Shown here: positions 45,182-54,321 of the stretch, one piece after another
How positions within the stretch are numbered: position 1 is the stretch's first letter
How the letters are laid out: the number at the start of each line of letters is the position of its first letter
NCBI GenBank assembly: GCA_902506225.1
Contig: LR733345.1
Location: forward strand, 434,001-498,000
Source: Faucicola sp902506225
GTDB taxonomy: Bacteria > Pseudomonadota > Gammaproteobacteria > Pseudomonadales > Moraxellaceae
DNA: 64,000 nt
Direction: 5' to 3'
The notes under the pieces: generated by a model
Databases searched by the model: none
What the model saw: the letters and a program-made list of their open reading frames with translations, nothing else
What the model was told of the DNA's origin: nothing
Program-made: the position numbers and the translations under genes

Positions 45182-45208
45182 AAAAGGGCGTTGCAAAACG
45201 TCCTTTTT
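45182..45208 (+). terminator. Rho-independent terminator of nfuA
   Basis: AAAAGGGCGTT, loop GCAA, AACGTCCTTTTTT, one G-T pair in an 11-base stem. Confidence 0.9.
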
Positions 45209-45227
45209 TATTGATTAACATCTAACA

Positions 45228-45256
45228 ATAAAAAACCCAGTGTAACACTGGGTTTT
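45228..45256 (-). terminator. Rho-independent terminator of gltA
   Basis: AACCCAGTG (45234-45242), loop TAA, CACTGGGTT (45246-45254); the T run is on the minus strand. Confidence 0.9.
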
Positions 45257-45283
45257 GGTTCGAAACATTTTTGAAGCATTGGC

Positions 45284-46570
45284 TTAGTCGCGGTCTTCAA
45301 CAGCCACAAAATCACGTTGTGTGTAGCCAGTATATAACTGACGTGGACGACCGATTTTGTAAGGGGCAGAGTGCATTTCTAACCAGTGGCTGATCCAACC
45401 AGACGTACGTGCTAAAGCAAAGATTACGGTAAACATAGAGGTTGGAATACCGATGGCTTTTAGGATGATACCTGAGTAGAAGTCAACATTTGGATATAGG
45501 TTACGCTCTTTAAAGTACGGGTCATTCAAGGCAATTTGCTCAAGTTTCATCGCAAGTTCAAGTTGTGGATCTTTGATGCCAAGCTCGCCCAATACTTCGT
45601 CACAAGTTTCTTTCATCACTTTGGCGCGTGGGTCAAAGTTTTTATAAACACGGTGACCAAAGCCCATCAATTTCACTTCTTTACGTTTTACTTTTTCCAT
45701 GAATTCGTCAACGTTGTCTACGCTGCCGATTTCATCAAGCATTTTAAGTACAGCTTCGTTGGCACCACCGTGCGCAGGTCCCCAAAGCGCCGCAATGCCT
45801 GCCGCGATACAAGCGTATGGGTTAGCGCCCGTAGAACCCGCTAGACGTACAGTTGACGTAGAGGCATTTTGTTCGTGGTCAGCATGCAAGGTAAAGATTT
45901 TGTCCATTGCTTTTGCAAGGATTGGATTGACTTTATAGTTGACATCTGCTGGGGTTGCAAACATCATGTGTAAGAAGTTTTCAGCGTAGTTTAAATCATT
46001 ACGCGGATACATAAATGGTTGACCATTGCTATATTTGTAACACATGGCGGCGATGGTAGGCACTTTAGCAATCAAGCGAATCGCCGTGATTTCACGATGG
46101 TCTTGTTTGCTCACATCAAGATTGTTGTGGTAGAACGCAGATAACGCACCCATCACACCGACCATAATCGCCATCGGATGAGCGTCACGGCGGAAACCTT
46201 CAAAGAAGCGACGTAATTGGTCATTTACCATTGAATGTTTACGAACTTTTTCGTAGAAATCGGCTTTTTGCTCAGCATTGGGTAATTCACCATGAATGAG
46301 TGCATAGGCAACTTCTAAGTATTCGGCTTTATCAGCTAATTGGTCAATTGGGTAACCACGGTGTAATAAGATACCTTTGTCACCATCAATGAAGGTGATT
46401 TTTGATTCAGTGGAAGCGGTTGACATGAAACCTGGATCGTATGTCCAAAAACCAGCTTGGGGTACTGCCTTAATATCGAGTACAGGATCGCCTAATGTTC
46501 CTTCAATGATAGGAAGCTCATAGTCCTGCCCATTGACGTGCAAGGTTGCAATATTGTCTTTCTCTGACAT
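45284..46570 (-). CDS. gltA: Citrate synthase (type II)
   Basis: Condenses acetyl-CoA with oxaloacetate, first step of the TCA cycle. The 428 residues show the hexameric, NADH-sensitive type of gram-negative bacteria. Catalytic residues: His in LHADHEQNAST, His in GFGHRVYKNFDPRA and Asp in NVDFYSG. GAGAGGA precedes ATG 46570. Divergent from sdhC across a long intergenic region, the order gltA-sdhCDAB known from enterobacteria and pseudomonads. Confidence 0.97.
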   Translation of the reverse strand: MSEKDNIATLHVNGQDYELPIIEGTLGDPVLDIKAVPQAGFWTYDPGFMSTASTESKITFIDGDKGILLHRGYPIDQLADKAEYLEVAYALIHGELPNAEQKADFYEKVRKHSMVNDQLRRFFEGFRRDAHPMAIMVGVMGALSAFYHNNLDVSKQDHREITAIRLIAKVPTIAAMCYKYSNGQPFMYPRNDLNYAENFLHMMFATPADVNYKVNPILAKAMDKIFTLHADHEQNASTSTVRLAGSTGANPYACIAAGIAALWGPAHGGANEAVLKMLDEIGSVDNVDEFMEKVKRKEVKLMGFGHRVYKNFDPRAKVMKETCDEVLGELGIKDPQLELAMKLEQIALNDPYFKERNLYPNVDFYSGIILKAIGIPTSMFTVIFALARTSGWISHWLEMHSAPYKIGRPRQLYTGYTQRDFVAVEDRD

Positions 46571-47339
46571 AAAATCCTCTCAGACGTGTAAAAAAAAGAA
46601 GACCTATACTTGCTCAAATGCATTGGCGCAATGACAAGGATAGGTGAATGCCCAGCCACACAGAGACGTGCAGGGCGACTTTATTAATAGCGAAAACCCA
46701 AAACTAAAACATATCTATATTAACAGCATTTTTGCCAAAAATGAAAGTAAATTTACGCCTTACGCGTACAAACAGTTAGTTATAATTAACAGGAGTTAGC
46801 TAAAACTGTGCTCCATGCTTCCGACATTCTATCAACCCTTAATATGGTTGAATATCATGATAGGTAAGTCTCAAAACGCGCAATCTTATCAAATTATTTC
46901 TGAATTTTAATAGTGGGCTACAGTGGTTTGATAAAAGATGGTTTTTTTTCTGTTTTTGTTTGTATTTGTAATCAAAGACTCTTATAATTATAAAAATTTT
47001 ACTGGTGGCTAGCTTTGTATTATTAATATTTGCTAAACATAATTTACTTTTTAGCTTTGTGATTTAACAAAATTAAAAAGTAAATTGTGGGTGGCTTTTT
47101 GTCGATTATTAGTTGGTAATTTATTAGTTTTTAATTGTGAGATACGATTAGGTTTGCGGCTAATAACTATCTATTCTGTGAATAATCCAAAGTACGCTAG
47201 CTATTCCTTATCTTCGATTTACCTGTTTTTTGACAGGCTATGTGATTCATCAAACCCTGCAAGTGATTTGAAGTTCGTGCTTGATATTTTGGATATTGGC
47301 ATAGCGATAACACAGGTAAGTTATAACTGCGAATAAAGG
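46571..47339. other. Long gltA-sdhC intergenic region
   Basis: About 770 bases, strongly AT-rich, no credible gene. It holds the divergent promoters of gltA and the sdh-suc operon. TCAACC (46832-46837) and GGTTGA (46846-46851) form a small inverted repeat. A GTG-started frame at 47085-47336 is open but looks accidental. A long sdh leader is possible, as in E. coli where sdh mRNA is controlled by small RNAs. Confidence 0.5.
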
Positions 47340-47729
47340 ATGCCCGCTGTGAAAAGCAACCGACCGATTGACCTTCCTTTAAGCCAAGTAATTAATGTTA
47401 ATTCAAAAAACCCAATTGCTTTGGCTTCAATTACCCACCGTGTTTCTGGTGTGGTGCTATTTCTCTTAATTCCTGTGATGTTATGGATTTTTCAAACGTC
47501 GCTTGCCAGTGCTGAAGGCTTTGCAGATATTTTCACCAACCCATTGGTGAAGTTTTTGGCTTGGATCTTTGTGGCTGCATTAGGCTACCATTTTGTGATG
47601 GGTTTAAAACATTTATTTGCCGATATGGGCATGAATGAAGAATTAAACAGTGGTCGCACTGCGACATTCATTGGCTTTGTACTTGCAGCGCTTTGGGTTG
47701 TGGGTTCATTTGTATGGGTGATGTTCTAA
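47340..47729 (+). CDS. sdhC: Succinate dehydrogenase cytochrome b556 subunit SdhC
   Basis: Membrane anchor that binds heme b and ubiquinone. The 129 residues have three membrane helices (about 34-52, 69-90 and 107-128), the motif SITHRVSGVVLF and the heme-ligand His in YHFVMGLKHLFADMG. Start is uncertain: ATG 47340 directly abuts AAAGG, whereas a GTG at 47349 (then KSNRPIDL) has AAAGGA at ideal distance. The 3' end shares one base with sdhD (TAATG). Confidence 0.94.
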   Translation: MPAVKSNRPIDLPLSQVINVNSKNPIALASITHRVSGVVLFLLIPVMLWIFQTSLASAEGFADIFTNPLVKFLAWIFVAALGYHFVMGLKHLFADMGMNEELNSGRTATFIGFVLAALWVVGSFVWVMF

Positions 47730-48064
47730 TGAAAAGTGCAACAGGTTTAACAGGCTCAGGCTCTCGCGATTGGGTGGTACAACGTATTAGTGCGGTTGTA
47801 TTGGCAGTTTATTCATTGGTGATGTTGGGCTGGTTCTTAACCCACCCACCAACCTTTGAATTATGGCAAGGCTTTATGCTAAGCCTACCGATGCGCTTAT
47901 TTACGCTATTGATGATACTAGCATTAGTGGGTCATGCGTGGGTAGGGATGTGGACTGTATTAACAGACTACGTTAAGTCAAATGGTTTACGTTTTGTGCT
48001 GCAATCTGCCATGATTCTTGCAGTCTTGGTTTATTTATTTTGGGGCGTGATGATTTTCTTCTAA
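47729..48064 (+). CDS. sdhD: Succinate dehydrogenase membrane anchor SdhD
   Basis: Second membrane anchor. From ATG 47729, which overlaps the sdhC stop by one base, it has 111 residues, starts MKSATGLTGSGSRDWVVQRISAV, keeps the quinone-site Arg and the heme His in LVGHAWVGMWTVLTDYVK, and has three membrane helices. Translational coupling to sdhC is likely. Confidence 0.94.
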   Translation: MKSATGLTGSGSRDWVVQRISAVVLAVYSLVMLGWFLTHPPTFELWQGFMLSLPMRLFTLLMILALVGHAWVGMWTVLTDYVKSNGLRFVLQSAMILAVLVYLFWGVMIFF

Positions 48065-48169
48065 ACATCCTGTTAGATAAATTTTGTTAACGTATTTATC
48101 GATTTCGACCTTAGGGCTTTTAAGCATTTAGGTGGATAAAATCGAACCATCATTTAGGAAATTAAAGCA

Positions 48170-50023
48170 ATGGCAACAAAACAAGACAACACCATTAGCA
48201 ATATTCAAACCTTAACCTTCGATGCGGTTATCGTTGGCGGCGGTGGCTCTGGTATGCGTGCGTCGCTACAATTGGCGCGTGGCGGTATGAATGTTGCGGT
48301 ATTAACCAAAGTGTTCCCAACGCGTTCTCACACGGTTGCTGCGCAAGGTGGTATTGGCGCAAGTTTGGGTAACATGAGTGATGATAACTGGCACTTTCAC
48401 TTTTATGACACCATCAAAGGGTCTGACTGGTTAGGTGACCAAGACGCCATCGAGTATATGTGCCGTGAAGCGCCAAAAGTGGTATATGAACTTGAGCATA
48501 TGGGCATGCCATTTGACCGTAACGCGGATGGTACGATTTATCAGCGTCCATTTGGCGGCCATACTGCCAACTACGGTGAAAAAGCGGTGCAACGTGCTTG
48601 TGCGGCAGCTGACCGTACAGGTCATGCATTATTGCATACCTTATATCAAAAAAATCTTGAGCAAGGCACAGAGTTTTTTATCGAGTGGATTGCGCTAGAT
48701 TTGGTCAAAGATAGCAAAGGCGACATTAACGGCGTTATCGCGCTGGAGCAAGAAACAGGTCGTGTCGCGGTATTCCAAGCGAAAACAACTGTCCTAGCAA
48801 CGGGCGGTGCAGGTCGTATTTTCGCTGCGTCTACTAATGCCTTTATTAACACCGGTGACGGTCTAGGTATGGCAGTGCGTGCCGGTATTCCACTACAAGA
48901 TATGGAGTTTTGGCAATTCCACCCGACAGGGGTTGCGGGTGCAGGGGTGCTATTGACCGAAGGTTGTCGTGGTGAAGGTGCGTTACTTCGTAATAAAGAT
49001 GGCGAAGCCTTTATGGAGCGTTATGCGCCTACCCTAAAAGATTTGGCACCGCGTGACTTTGTATCACGTTCAATGGATCAAGAGATCAAAGAAGGTCGTG
49101 GTTGTGGTCCACAGGGCGATTACGTGGTACTTGATATGACGCACTTAGGTGTGGATACCATTATGAAGCGTTTACCATCGGTTTATGAAATTGGTAAAAA
49201 CTTCGCGAACGTTGACATTACCAAAGAGCCAATCCCAGTTGTACCGACTATCCATTACCAAATGGGCGGTATCCCGACCAATATTCATGGTCAAGTTGTT
49301 ATGCCAGATCTTGAAGCCGGTACCGATGCGGAAGGTTTATACGCCGAGCAAAAAATTGTGAAAGGCTTATATGCAATCGGCGAATGTTCATGTGTATCGG
49401 TTCACGGCGCCAACCGTCTAGGTACCAATTCACTGCTAGACTTGGTAGTATTTGGTCGTGCAGCGGGTCAACATATCATTGATGAGTTCCACGCCGCTGA
49501 CCGTCATGACTATGAGCCATTATCACCGCGTGTTCTTGACAAAACTTTGGCGCGTTTGAATGTGTTACAGCAATCTACGCAAGGCCTCAATGCGCAAGAT
49601 GTGGCTGACGAAATTCGCCGTACCATGCAGCAACACGCAGGTGTATTCCGTACCCAAGCGTCAATGAATGAAGGCGTGCAAAAAATCTTGGCACTTGAAA
49701 GCCAGGTCAATAGTCTTCACCTAGCTGATAAATCGCAAGTGTTTAATACCGCACGTATTGAAGCGCTTGAAGTGGCGAATCTCTATGAAGTTGCCAAAGC
49801 GACAATGATTTCAGCTTCACTGCGTCAAGAATGTCGTGGCGCGCACACCGTCGTTGACTACGAACGTGCGGCAGATGATGCGTATGCCCCCCTTGGTCGT
49901 AATGACCACGAATGGATGAAACATACCCTTTGGTTCTCTGAAGGTAACCGTGTTATCTACAAACCGGTTCGCAAAAGCCCACTGACTGTAGACTATGTTG
50001 AGCCAAAAGTGCGTACATTCTAA
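48170..50023 (+). CDS. sdhA: Succinate dehydrogenase flavoprotein subunit SdhA
   Basis: Catalytic subunit oxidising succinate to fumarate. The 617 residues contain the FAD dinucleotide fold (VIVGGGGSGMRASLQLA), the covalent FAD His in FPTRSHTVAAQGG, the active-site HPTGVAGAGVLLTEGCRGEGA and Arg/His in HGANRLGTNSLLDLVVFGRAAG. It follows sdhD by 105 bases, the widest gap in sdhCDAB. Confidence 0.97.
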   Translation: MATKQDNTISNIQTLTFDAVIVGGGGSGMRASLQLARGGMNVAVLTKVFPTRSHTVAAQGGIGASLGNMSDDNWHFHFYDTIKGSDWLGDQDAIEYMCREAPKVVYELEHMGMPFDRNADGTIYQRPFGGHTANYGEKAVQRACAAADRTGHALLHTLYQKNLEQGTEFFIEWIALDLVKDSKGDINGVIALEQETGRVAVFQAKTTVLATGGAGRIFAASTNAFINTGDGLGMAVRAGIPLQDMEFWQFHPTGVAGAGVLLTEGCRGEGALLRNKDGEAFMERYAPTLKDLAPRDFVSRSMDQEIKEGRGCGPQGDYVVLDMTHLGVDTIMKRLPSVYEIGKNFANVDITKEPIPVVPTIHYQMGGIPTNIHGQVVMPDLEAGTDAEGLYAEQKIVKGLYAIGECSCVSVHGANRLGTNSLLDLVVFGRAAGQHIIDEFHAADRHDYEPLSPRVLDKTLARLNVLQQSTQGLNAQDVADEIRRTMQQHAGVFRTQASMNEGVQKILALESQVNSLHLADKSQVFNTARIEALEVANLYEVAKATMISASLRQECRGAHTVVDYERAADDAYAPLGRNDHEWMKHTLWFSEGNRVIYKPVRKSPLTVDYVEPKVRTF

Positions 50024-50100
50024 TTAATATTTTTTTGGTCTTTGCAAACTAGTGTGAAGACCCTATAAACCAATACCATAAACGTGTGGAGTTTAGCATT

Positions 50101-50811
50101 ATGAGCAGAGGTACTCGCACCATCGAGATTTTCCGCTACGATCCAGATAAAGACGCAGCACCCCGTATGCAGACATACCAAATTGAGCTTTTAGACTCTG
50201 ACCGTATGTTATTAGACGTACTTGTCCGTTTGAAAAAAATGGACGAAACCATCAGTTTCCGCCGTTCGTGCCGTGAAGGTATTTGTGGCTCTGACGGTAT
50301 GAACATTAATGGTAAAAATGGTCTATCATGTCTTATCAACATGAACACGCTGCCACAAAAAATTACTTTACGCCCGCTACCTGGTTTACCCGTAGTGCGC
50401 GACTTAGTGGTAGATATGAACCAATTCTATGAGCAATATGAAAAAGTTCATCCGTACTTGATTAATGACCAGCCAGCGCCACCGACTGAACGTCTACAAT
50501 CACCTGAAGACCGCGAAAAGTTAAACGGTCTATATGAATGTATTCTATGTGCGTGTTGTTCAACCAGCTGTCCATCATTCTGGTGGAACCCAGACAAGTT
50601 CTTAGGCCCATCTGCCTTATTGAATGGTTACCGCTTTGTGGCAGATAGCCGTGATACTAGCACACAGGAGCGTTTAGCACGTTTAGACGACCCATTTAGC
50701 TTGTTCCGTTGCCGTGGCATCATGAACTGTGTGTCGGTTTGTCCAAAAGGCTTGAATCCTACCAAAGCGATTGGTCACTTACGTAACATGCTGCTAGACC
50801 AAGCAGGTTAG
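50101..50811 (+). CDS. sdhB: Succinate dehydrogenase iron-sulfur subunit SdhB
   Basis: Carries electrons from FAD to quinone through three clusters. The 236 residues hold the [2Fe-2S] motif CREGICGSDGMNINGKNGLSC and two C-terminal cluster motifs CILCACCSTSCPSFWW and CRGIMNCVSVCPKGLNP. ATG 50101 with GGAG upstream is preferred to a GTG at 50086. A strong terminator follows, so sdh and suc may be separate units. Confidence 0.96.
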   Translation: MSRGTRTIEIFRYDPDKDAAPRMQTYQIELLDSDRMLLDVLVRLKKMDETISFRRSCREGICGSDGMNINGKNGLSCLINMNTLPQKITLRPLPGLPVVRDLVVDMNQFYEQYEKVHPYLINDQPAPPTERLQSPEDREKLNGLYECILCACCSTSCPSFWWNPDKFLGPSALLNGYRFVADSRDTSTQERLARLDDPFSLFRCRGIMNCVSVCPKGLNPTKAIGHLRNMLLDQAG

Positions 50812-51238
50812 TACCACAGTTTGGTGACAAAAAAGCTCTGTATCGACAGGGCTTTTTTTATTGGGATGTGATAAATTAATAGTAATTGGCTATCTATGAA
50901 TGAAAGTAATAAATGATATCCAAATATCATAATATTTTTTATACCTTTTCAGCCTAATGAATGAGATAAATTATCATTAATTTTGTATAATATACGATAG
51001 GTATCTATAGGGAATATTCATTTAGGTTTTCTAAGGAAGGAGAAAACTAACTTTCACATTACTCTTCTTTTACTGCCATTTGATAGCCATTTATCCACAC
51101 GCCAAGGAGCGTGAGTCGCTATATTTAGTAAATGAATGGTAACTATTACCTTAACAAAATTTTTTGTTAATTATAAAAATGCTAGGCTATTCCCTAAAAT
51201 TTTTATTTCCACCTTTAAATACTACAGTAGAAAGAATC
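50812..51238. other. sdhB-sucA intergenic region with a possible regulated leader
   Basis: After the sdh terminator about 380 AT-rich bases precede sucA. A purine-rich AAGGAAGGAG near 51033-51042 is not followed by a start codon. A short hairpin CACGC-CAAGGA-GCGTG (51098-51113) exposes GGA in its loop, the form of a CsrA/RsmA site. The sucA promoter should lie here. Confidence 0.5.
50829..50859 (+). terminator. Rho-independent terminator of sdhCDAB
   Basis: AAAAAAGCTCTGT, loop ATCG, ACAGGGCTTTTTTT (one T-G pair), 18 bases after the sdhB stop. Confidence 0.92.
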
Positions 51239-54181
51239 ATGGCTAACCAAAACCAAACTTCTGTCTCATCTGCTCAGTTTACCGAACTGTCAGCAGATAA
51301 CGCAGTCTATCTTGAATCACTCTATGAACAGTATCTTCAAGATCCACAAAGCGTTGATGAAAAATACATTCCTTACTTTGCGCAGTTTGCCAAAGATGAT
51401 GATAAAAACGCCCTTCACCATACTATCCAAGACCAATTTTTGCTATTAGCTCGCAATACCACTGCCCATAAAGCTACCGGTCAATCAGCGGTAGGCGCTG
51501 TCAGCCCTTCTGAAATTCGTGAATTTGCGGACAACCAAATGGGCGTGCAAAAACTGATTACCAGTTACCGCCGTCGTGGTCATCGTATTGCTAATCTAGA
51601 TCCCCTAGGACTGATGCCACGTCCAGAAGTTGAAGAATTGACTTTAGCTTACTATGGTCTTTCTGAAGCGGATTTAGACACGGTATACCCTGTCAGTGAC
51701 CTAAATATCGGTAAAGACAAAGCCACACTGCGTGAAATTATCCAAGTGTTAGAGCGAGTTTATTGTAGCAGCATCGGTGCAGAATATTTCCATGTAACCA
51801 CCGCCAAAGAAAAACGCTGGATTGAAAAATACCTAGAACAAAATCTTGGCTATGTCAAATTTGACAACGAAAAACGTAAATCTATCCTTGAGCGTTTGAC
51901 AGCAGCGGAAGGGTTAGAAAAATACTTAGCACGTAAATACACCGGTGTAAAACGTTTTGGTCTTGAGGGTGGTGAAAGCTTTATCCCGATGGTCAATGAG
52001 ATAATTCAGCGTGCGGGTGAAAACGGTACCAAAGAAATGGTTATCGGTATGGCGCACCGTGGACGTTTAAACTTATTAGTAAATATCTTAGGTAAAAACC
52101 CTAAAGATTTGTTTGATGAGTTTGATGGTAAAAAACAACCGACCGTGGGTTCAGGTGACGTAAAATACCACAACGGTTATTCATCCAACGTAATGACACC
52201 GGGCGGTGAAGCGCACTTGGCATTGGCATTTAACCCCTCGCATCTTGAGATTGTATCGCCTGTATTGATTGGATCAGTGCGTGCCCGCCAAGTACGCCGT
52301 CAAGATAAAACCGGTGATGCGGTTTTGCCAATCGTGGTACACGGTGATGCTGCGTTCGCCGGTCAAGGTGTCAACCAAGAAACTTTCCAAATGTCACAAA
52401 CCCGTGCGTATTCAACAGGTGGTACGCTACATATTATTATCAATAACCAAGTGGGTTTTACCACCAGCCGTTTAGAGGATGCGCGTTCAACTGAATACTG
52501 TACCGACATCGCCAAGATGGTACACGCACCGATTTTTCATGTAAACGGTGACGATCCAGAAGCGGTAGTATTTATGGCACAGCTTGCCCATGACTATCGC
52601 CAAACTTTCCATAAAGATATCGTGATTGATATGTACTGTTACCGTCGTAACGGTCACAATGAAGCGGATGAACCTTCAGCCACTCAGCCACTGATGTATT
52701 CGGTGATCAAAAAACTACCAAGTACTCGTGAACTATTTGCCAATAAATTGGTTGCCGAAGGCGTTATTAGCAAAGCAGAAAGTGTGGCGTTTGAAGATGA
52801 CTACCGTGAGTCGCTCGATAAAGGTGAATATGTTGCTAGCGCACTCGTGCGTGAGCCAAATAAAACGCTCTATGTAGATTGGACTCCTTATATTGGTCAT
52901 AAGCTTAAAGACAATTGGGATACGGGCGTTGATATCAATAAATTAAAAGCTTATGGTGAAAAAATGGCGCAAATGCCAGCAGGCTATGAGCTACAACGCC
53001 AAGTGCAAAAAGTGGTTGAACAGCGCAAAGCCATGCAAACCGGTCAAGAGCCATTGAACTGGGGCGCGGCAGAGACCTTGGCTTATGCGTCACTGGTCGA
53101 AGAAGGCTATCCTGTCCGTATTACGGGTGAAGACGTGGGTCGTGGTACTTTCTCGCATCGCCATGCAGAATTGTTCAACATGAAAGACGGCAGTATGTAT
53201 GTACCGCTTGCCAACATGAGCCCTAACCAAGCACGCTTTGACATTTTTAACTCATTATTGTCAGAAGAAGCGGTATTGGCATTTGAATATGGTTACGCAA
53301 CGACAGTACCCAATGCCCTAGTGATTTGGGAAGCGCAGTTTGGGGACTTTGCCAATGGCGCACAAGTAGTTATTGACCAATTTATTTCTTCAGGTGAAAC
53401 CAAATGGCAACGTCTGTGTGGTCTGACCATGCTATTACCACACGGCTATGAAGGTCAAGGTCCTGAGCACTCATCAGCGCGCCTAGAGCGTTTTTTGCAG
53501 CTATGTGCTGAAGAAAATATGCAAGTGGTAACCCCAACTACACCTGCACAGATTTTCCATGCCCTGCGTCGTCAAGTGGTTCGCCCAGCGCGTAAACCGC
53601 TGATTGTGATGTCACCAAAATCACTGCTACGTCATAAATTGGCAGTGTCAACGCTTGAAGAGCTTGCGCAAGGTCAGTTCCAAACCGTGATTCCAGAGCT
53701 TGACCAACTTGATAATAACCAAGTGACGCGTTTAGTGTTGTGTGGCGGTAAAGTATATTATGACTTGCTTGAAAAACGTCGTGAATTGGGTCTCAACCAT
53801 GTGGCGATTGTGCGTATCGAGCAGCTTTATCCATTACCTGAAGCACGTATTTTGGAAGAAGTGGCAAAATATCCAAACCTTGAAGGTATTGTTTGGACAC
53901 AAGAAGAGCCACGTAACCAAGGCGCTTGGTACTATCTAGCACCGCACTTATTCCGTTTGATTGCACCGCCAAAACCAGCGACTCGTCCGACCAAAGCCTA
54001 CTTGCTTGAGCCAGTTGCTCGCCCACCATCGGCGGCACCTGCGGCAGGTTCGATGCAAATGCACGTTGCCCAACAACAAAAAGTTATTAACGAAGCATTG
54101 GGTTTGCCAAAGAATGAAGATTCAACCGAAGATAAGCTAGAAGCTAAAGTGGAAATCGCAGAAAAACAAGCGACTGACTAA
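51239..54181 (+). CDS. sucA: 2-oxoglutarate dehydrogenase E1 component
   Basis: Thiamine diphosphate enzyme that decarboxylates 2-oxoglutarate and reductively succinylates the lipoyl group of SucB. The 980 residues show the E1o pattern: YLESLYEQYLQDPQSVDEKY at the N-terminus, GMAHRGRLNLLVNILGK, the ThDP/Mg motif GDAAFAGQG...NNQVGFTTS and GEDVGRGTFSHRHAE. I chose ATG 51239 with GAAAG upstream (MANQNQTSVSS); the open frame extends to 51164 in non-conserved sequence. Confidence 0.96.
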   Translation: MANQNQTSVSSAQFTELSADNAVYLESLYEQYLQDPQSVDEKYIPYFAQFAKDDDKNALHHTIQDQFLLLARNTTAHKATGQSAVGAVSPSEIREFADNQMGVQKLITSYRRRGHRIANLDPLGLMPRPEVEELTLAYYGLSEADLDTVYPVSDLNIGKDKATLREIIQVLERVYCSSIGAEYFHVTTAKEKRWIEKYLEQNLGYVKFDNEKRKSILERLTAAEGLEKYLARKYTGVKRFGLEGGESFIPMVNEIIQRAGENGTKEMVIGMAHRGRLNLLVNILGKNPKDLFDEFDGKKQPTVGSGDVKYHNGYSSNVMTPGGEAHLALAFNPSHLEIVSPVLIGSVRARQVRRQDKTGDAVLPIVVHGDAAFAGQGVNQETFQMSQTRAYSTGGTLHIIINNQVGFTTSRLEDARSTEYCTDIAKMVHAPIFHVNGDDPEAVVFMAQLAHDYRQTFHKDIVIDMYCYRRNGHNEADEPSATQPLMYSVIKKLPSTRELFANKLVAEGVISKAESVAFEDDYRESLDKGEYVASALVREPNKTLYVDWTPYIGHKLKDNWDTGVDINKLKAYGEKMAQMPAGYELQRQVQKVVEQRKAMQTGQEPLNWGAAETLAYASLVEEGYPVRITGEDVGRGTFSHRHAELFNMKDGSMYVPLANMSPNQARFDIFNSLLSEEAVLAFEYGYATTVPNALVIWEAQFGDFANGAQVVIDQFISSGETKWQRLCGLTMLLPHGYEGQGPEHSSARLERFLQLCAEENMQVVTPTTPAQIFHALRRQVVRPARKPLIVMSPKSLLRHKLAVSTLEELAQGQFQTVIPELDQLDNNQVTRLVLCGGKVYYDLLEKRRELGLNHVAIVRIEQLYPLPEARILEEVAKYPNLEGIVWTQEEPRNQGAWYYLAPHLFRLIAPPKPATRPTKAYLLEPVARPPSAAPAAGSMQMHVAQQQKVINEALGLPKNEDSTEDKLEAKVEIAEKQATD

Positions 54182-54321
54182 GCGTTTTAAAGGATTAGTA
54201 CTCAGTAGATGCGTACTAATCCTTCTTGGTTTTTGGTATAGGCAATTGCGCCGAGTGCTAAGACAACAATGAATTTAACCCATTAAAAATGAAAGAATGT
54301 GAAATTAACTAGGAGTTTTCC

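Noticed and set aside
47085..47336. GTG-started frame of 83 codons in the gltA-sdhC gap
   Set aside because: No ribosome site, mixed hydrophobic content without family pattern, in an AT-rich region; most likely a chance open frame running up to sdhC.
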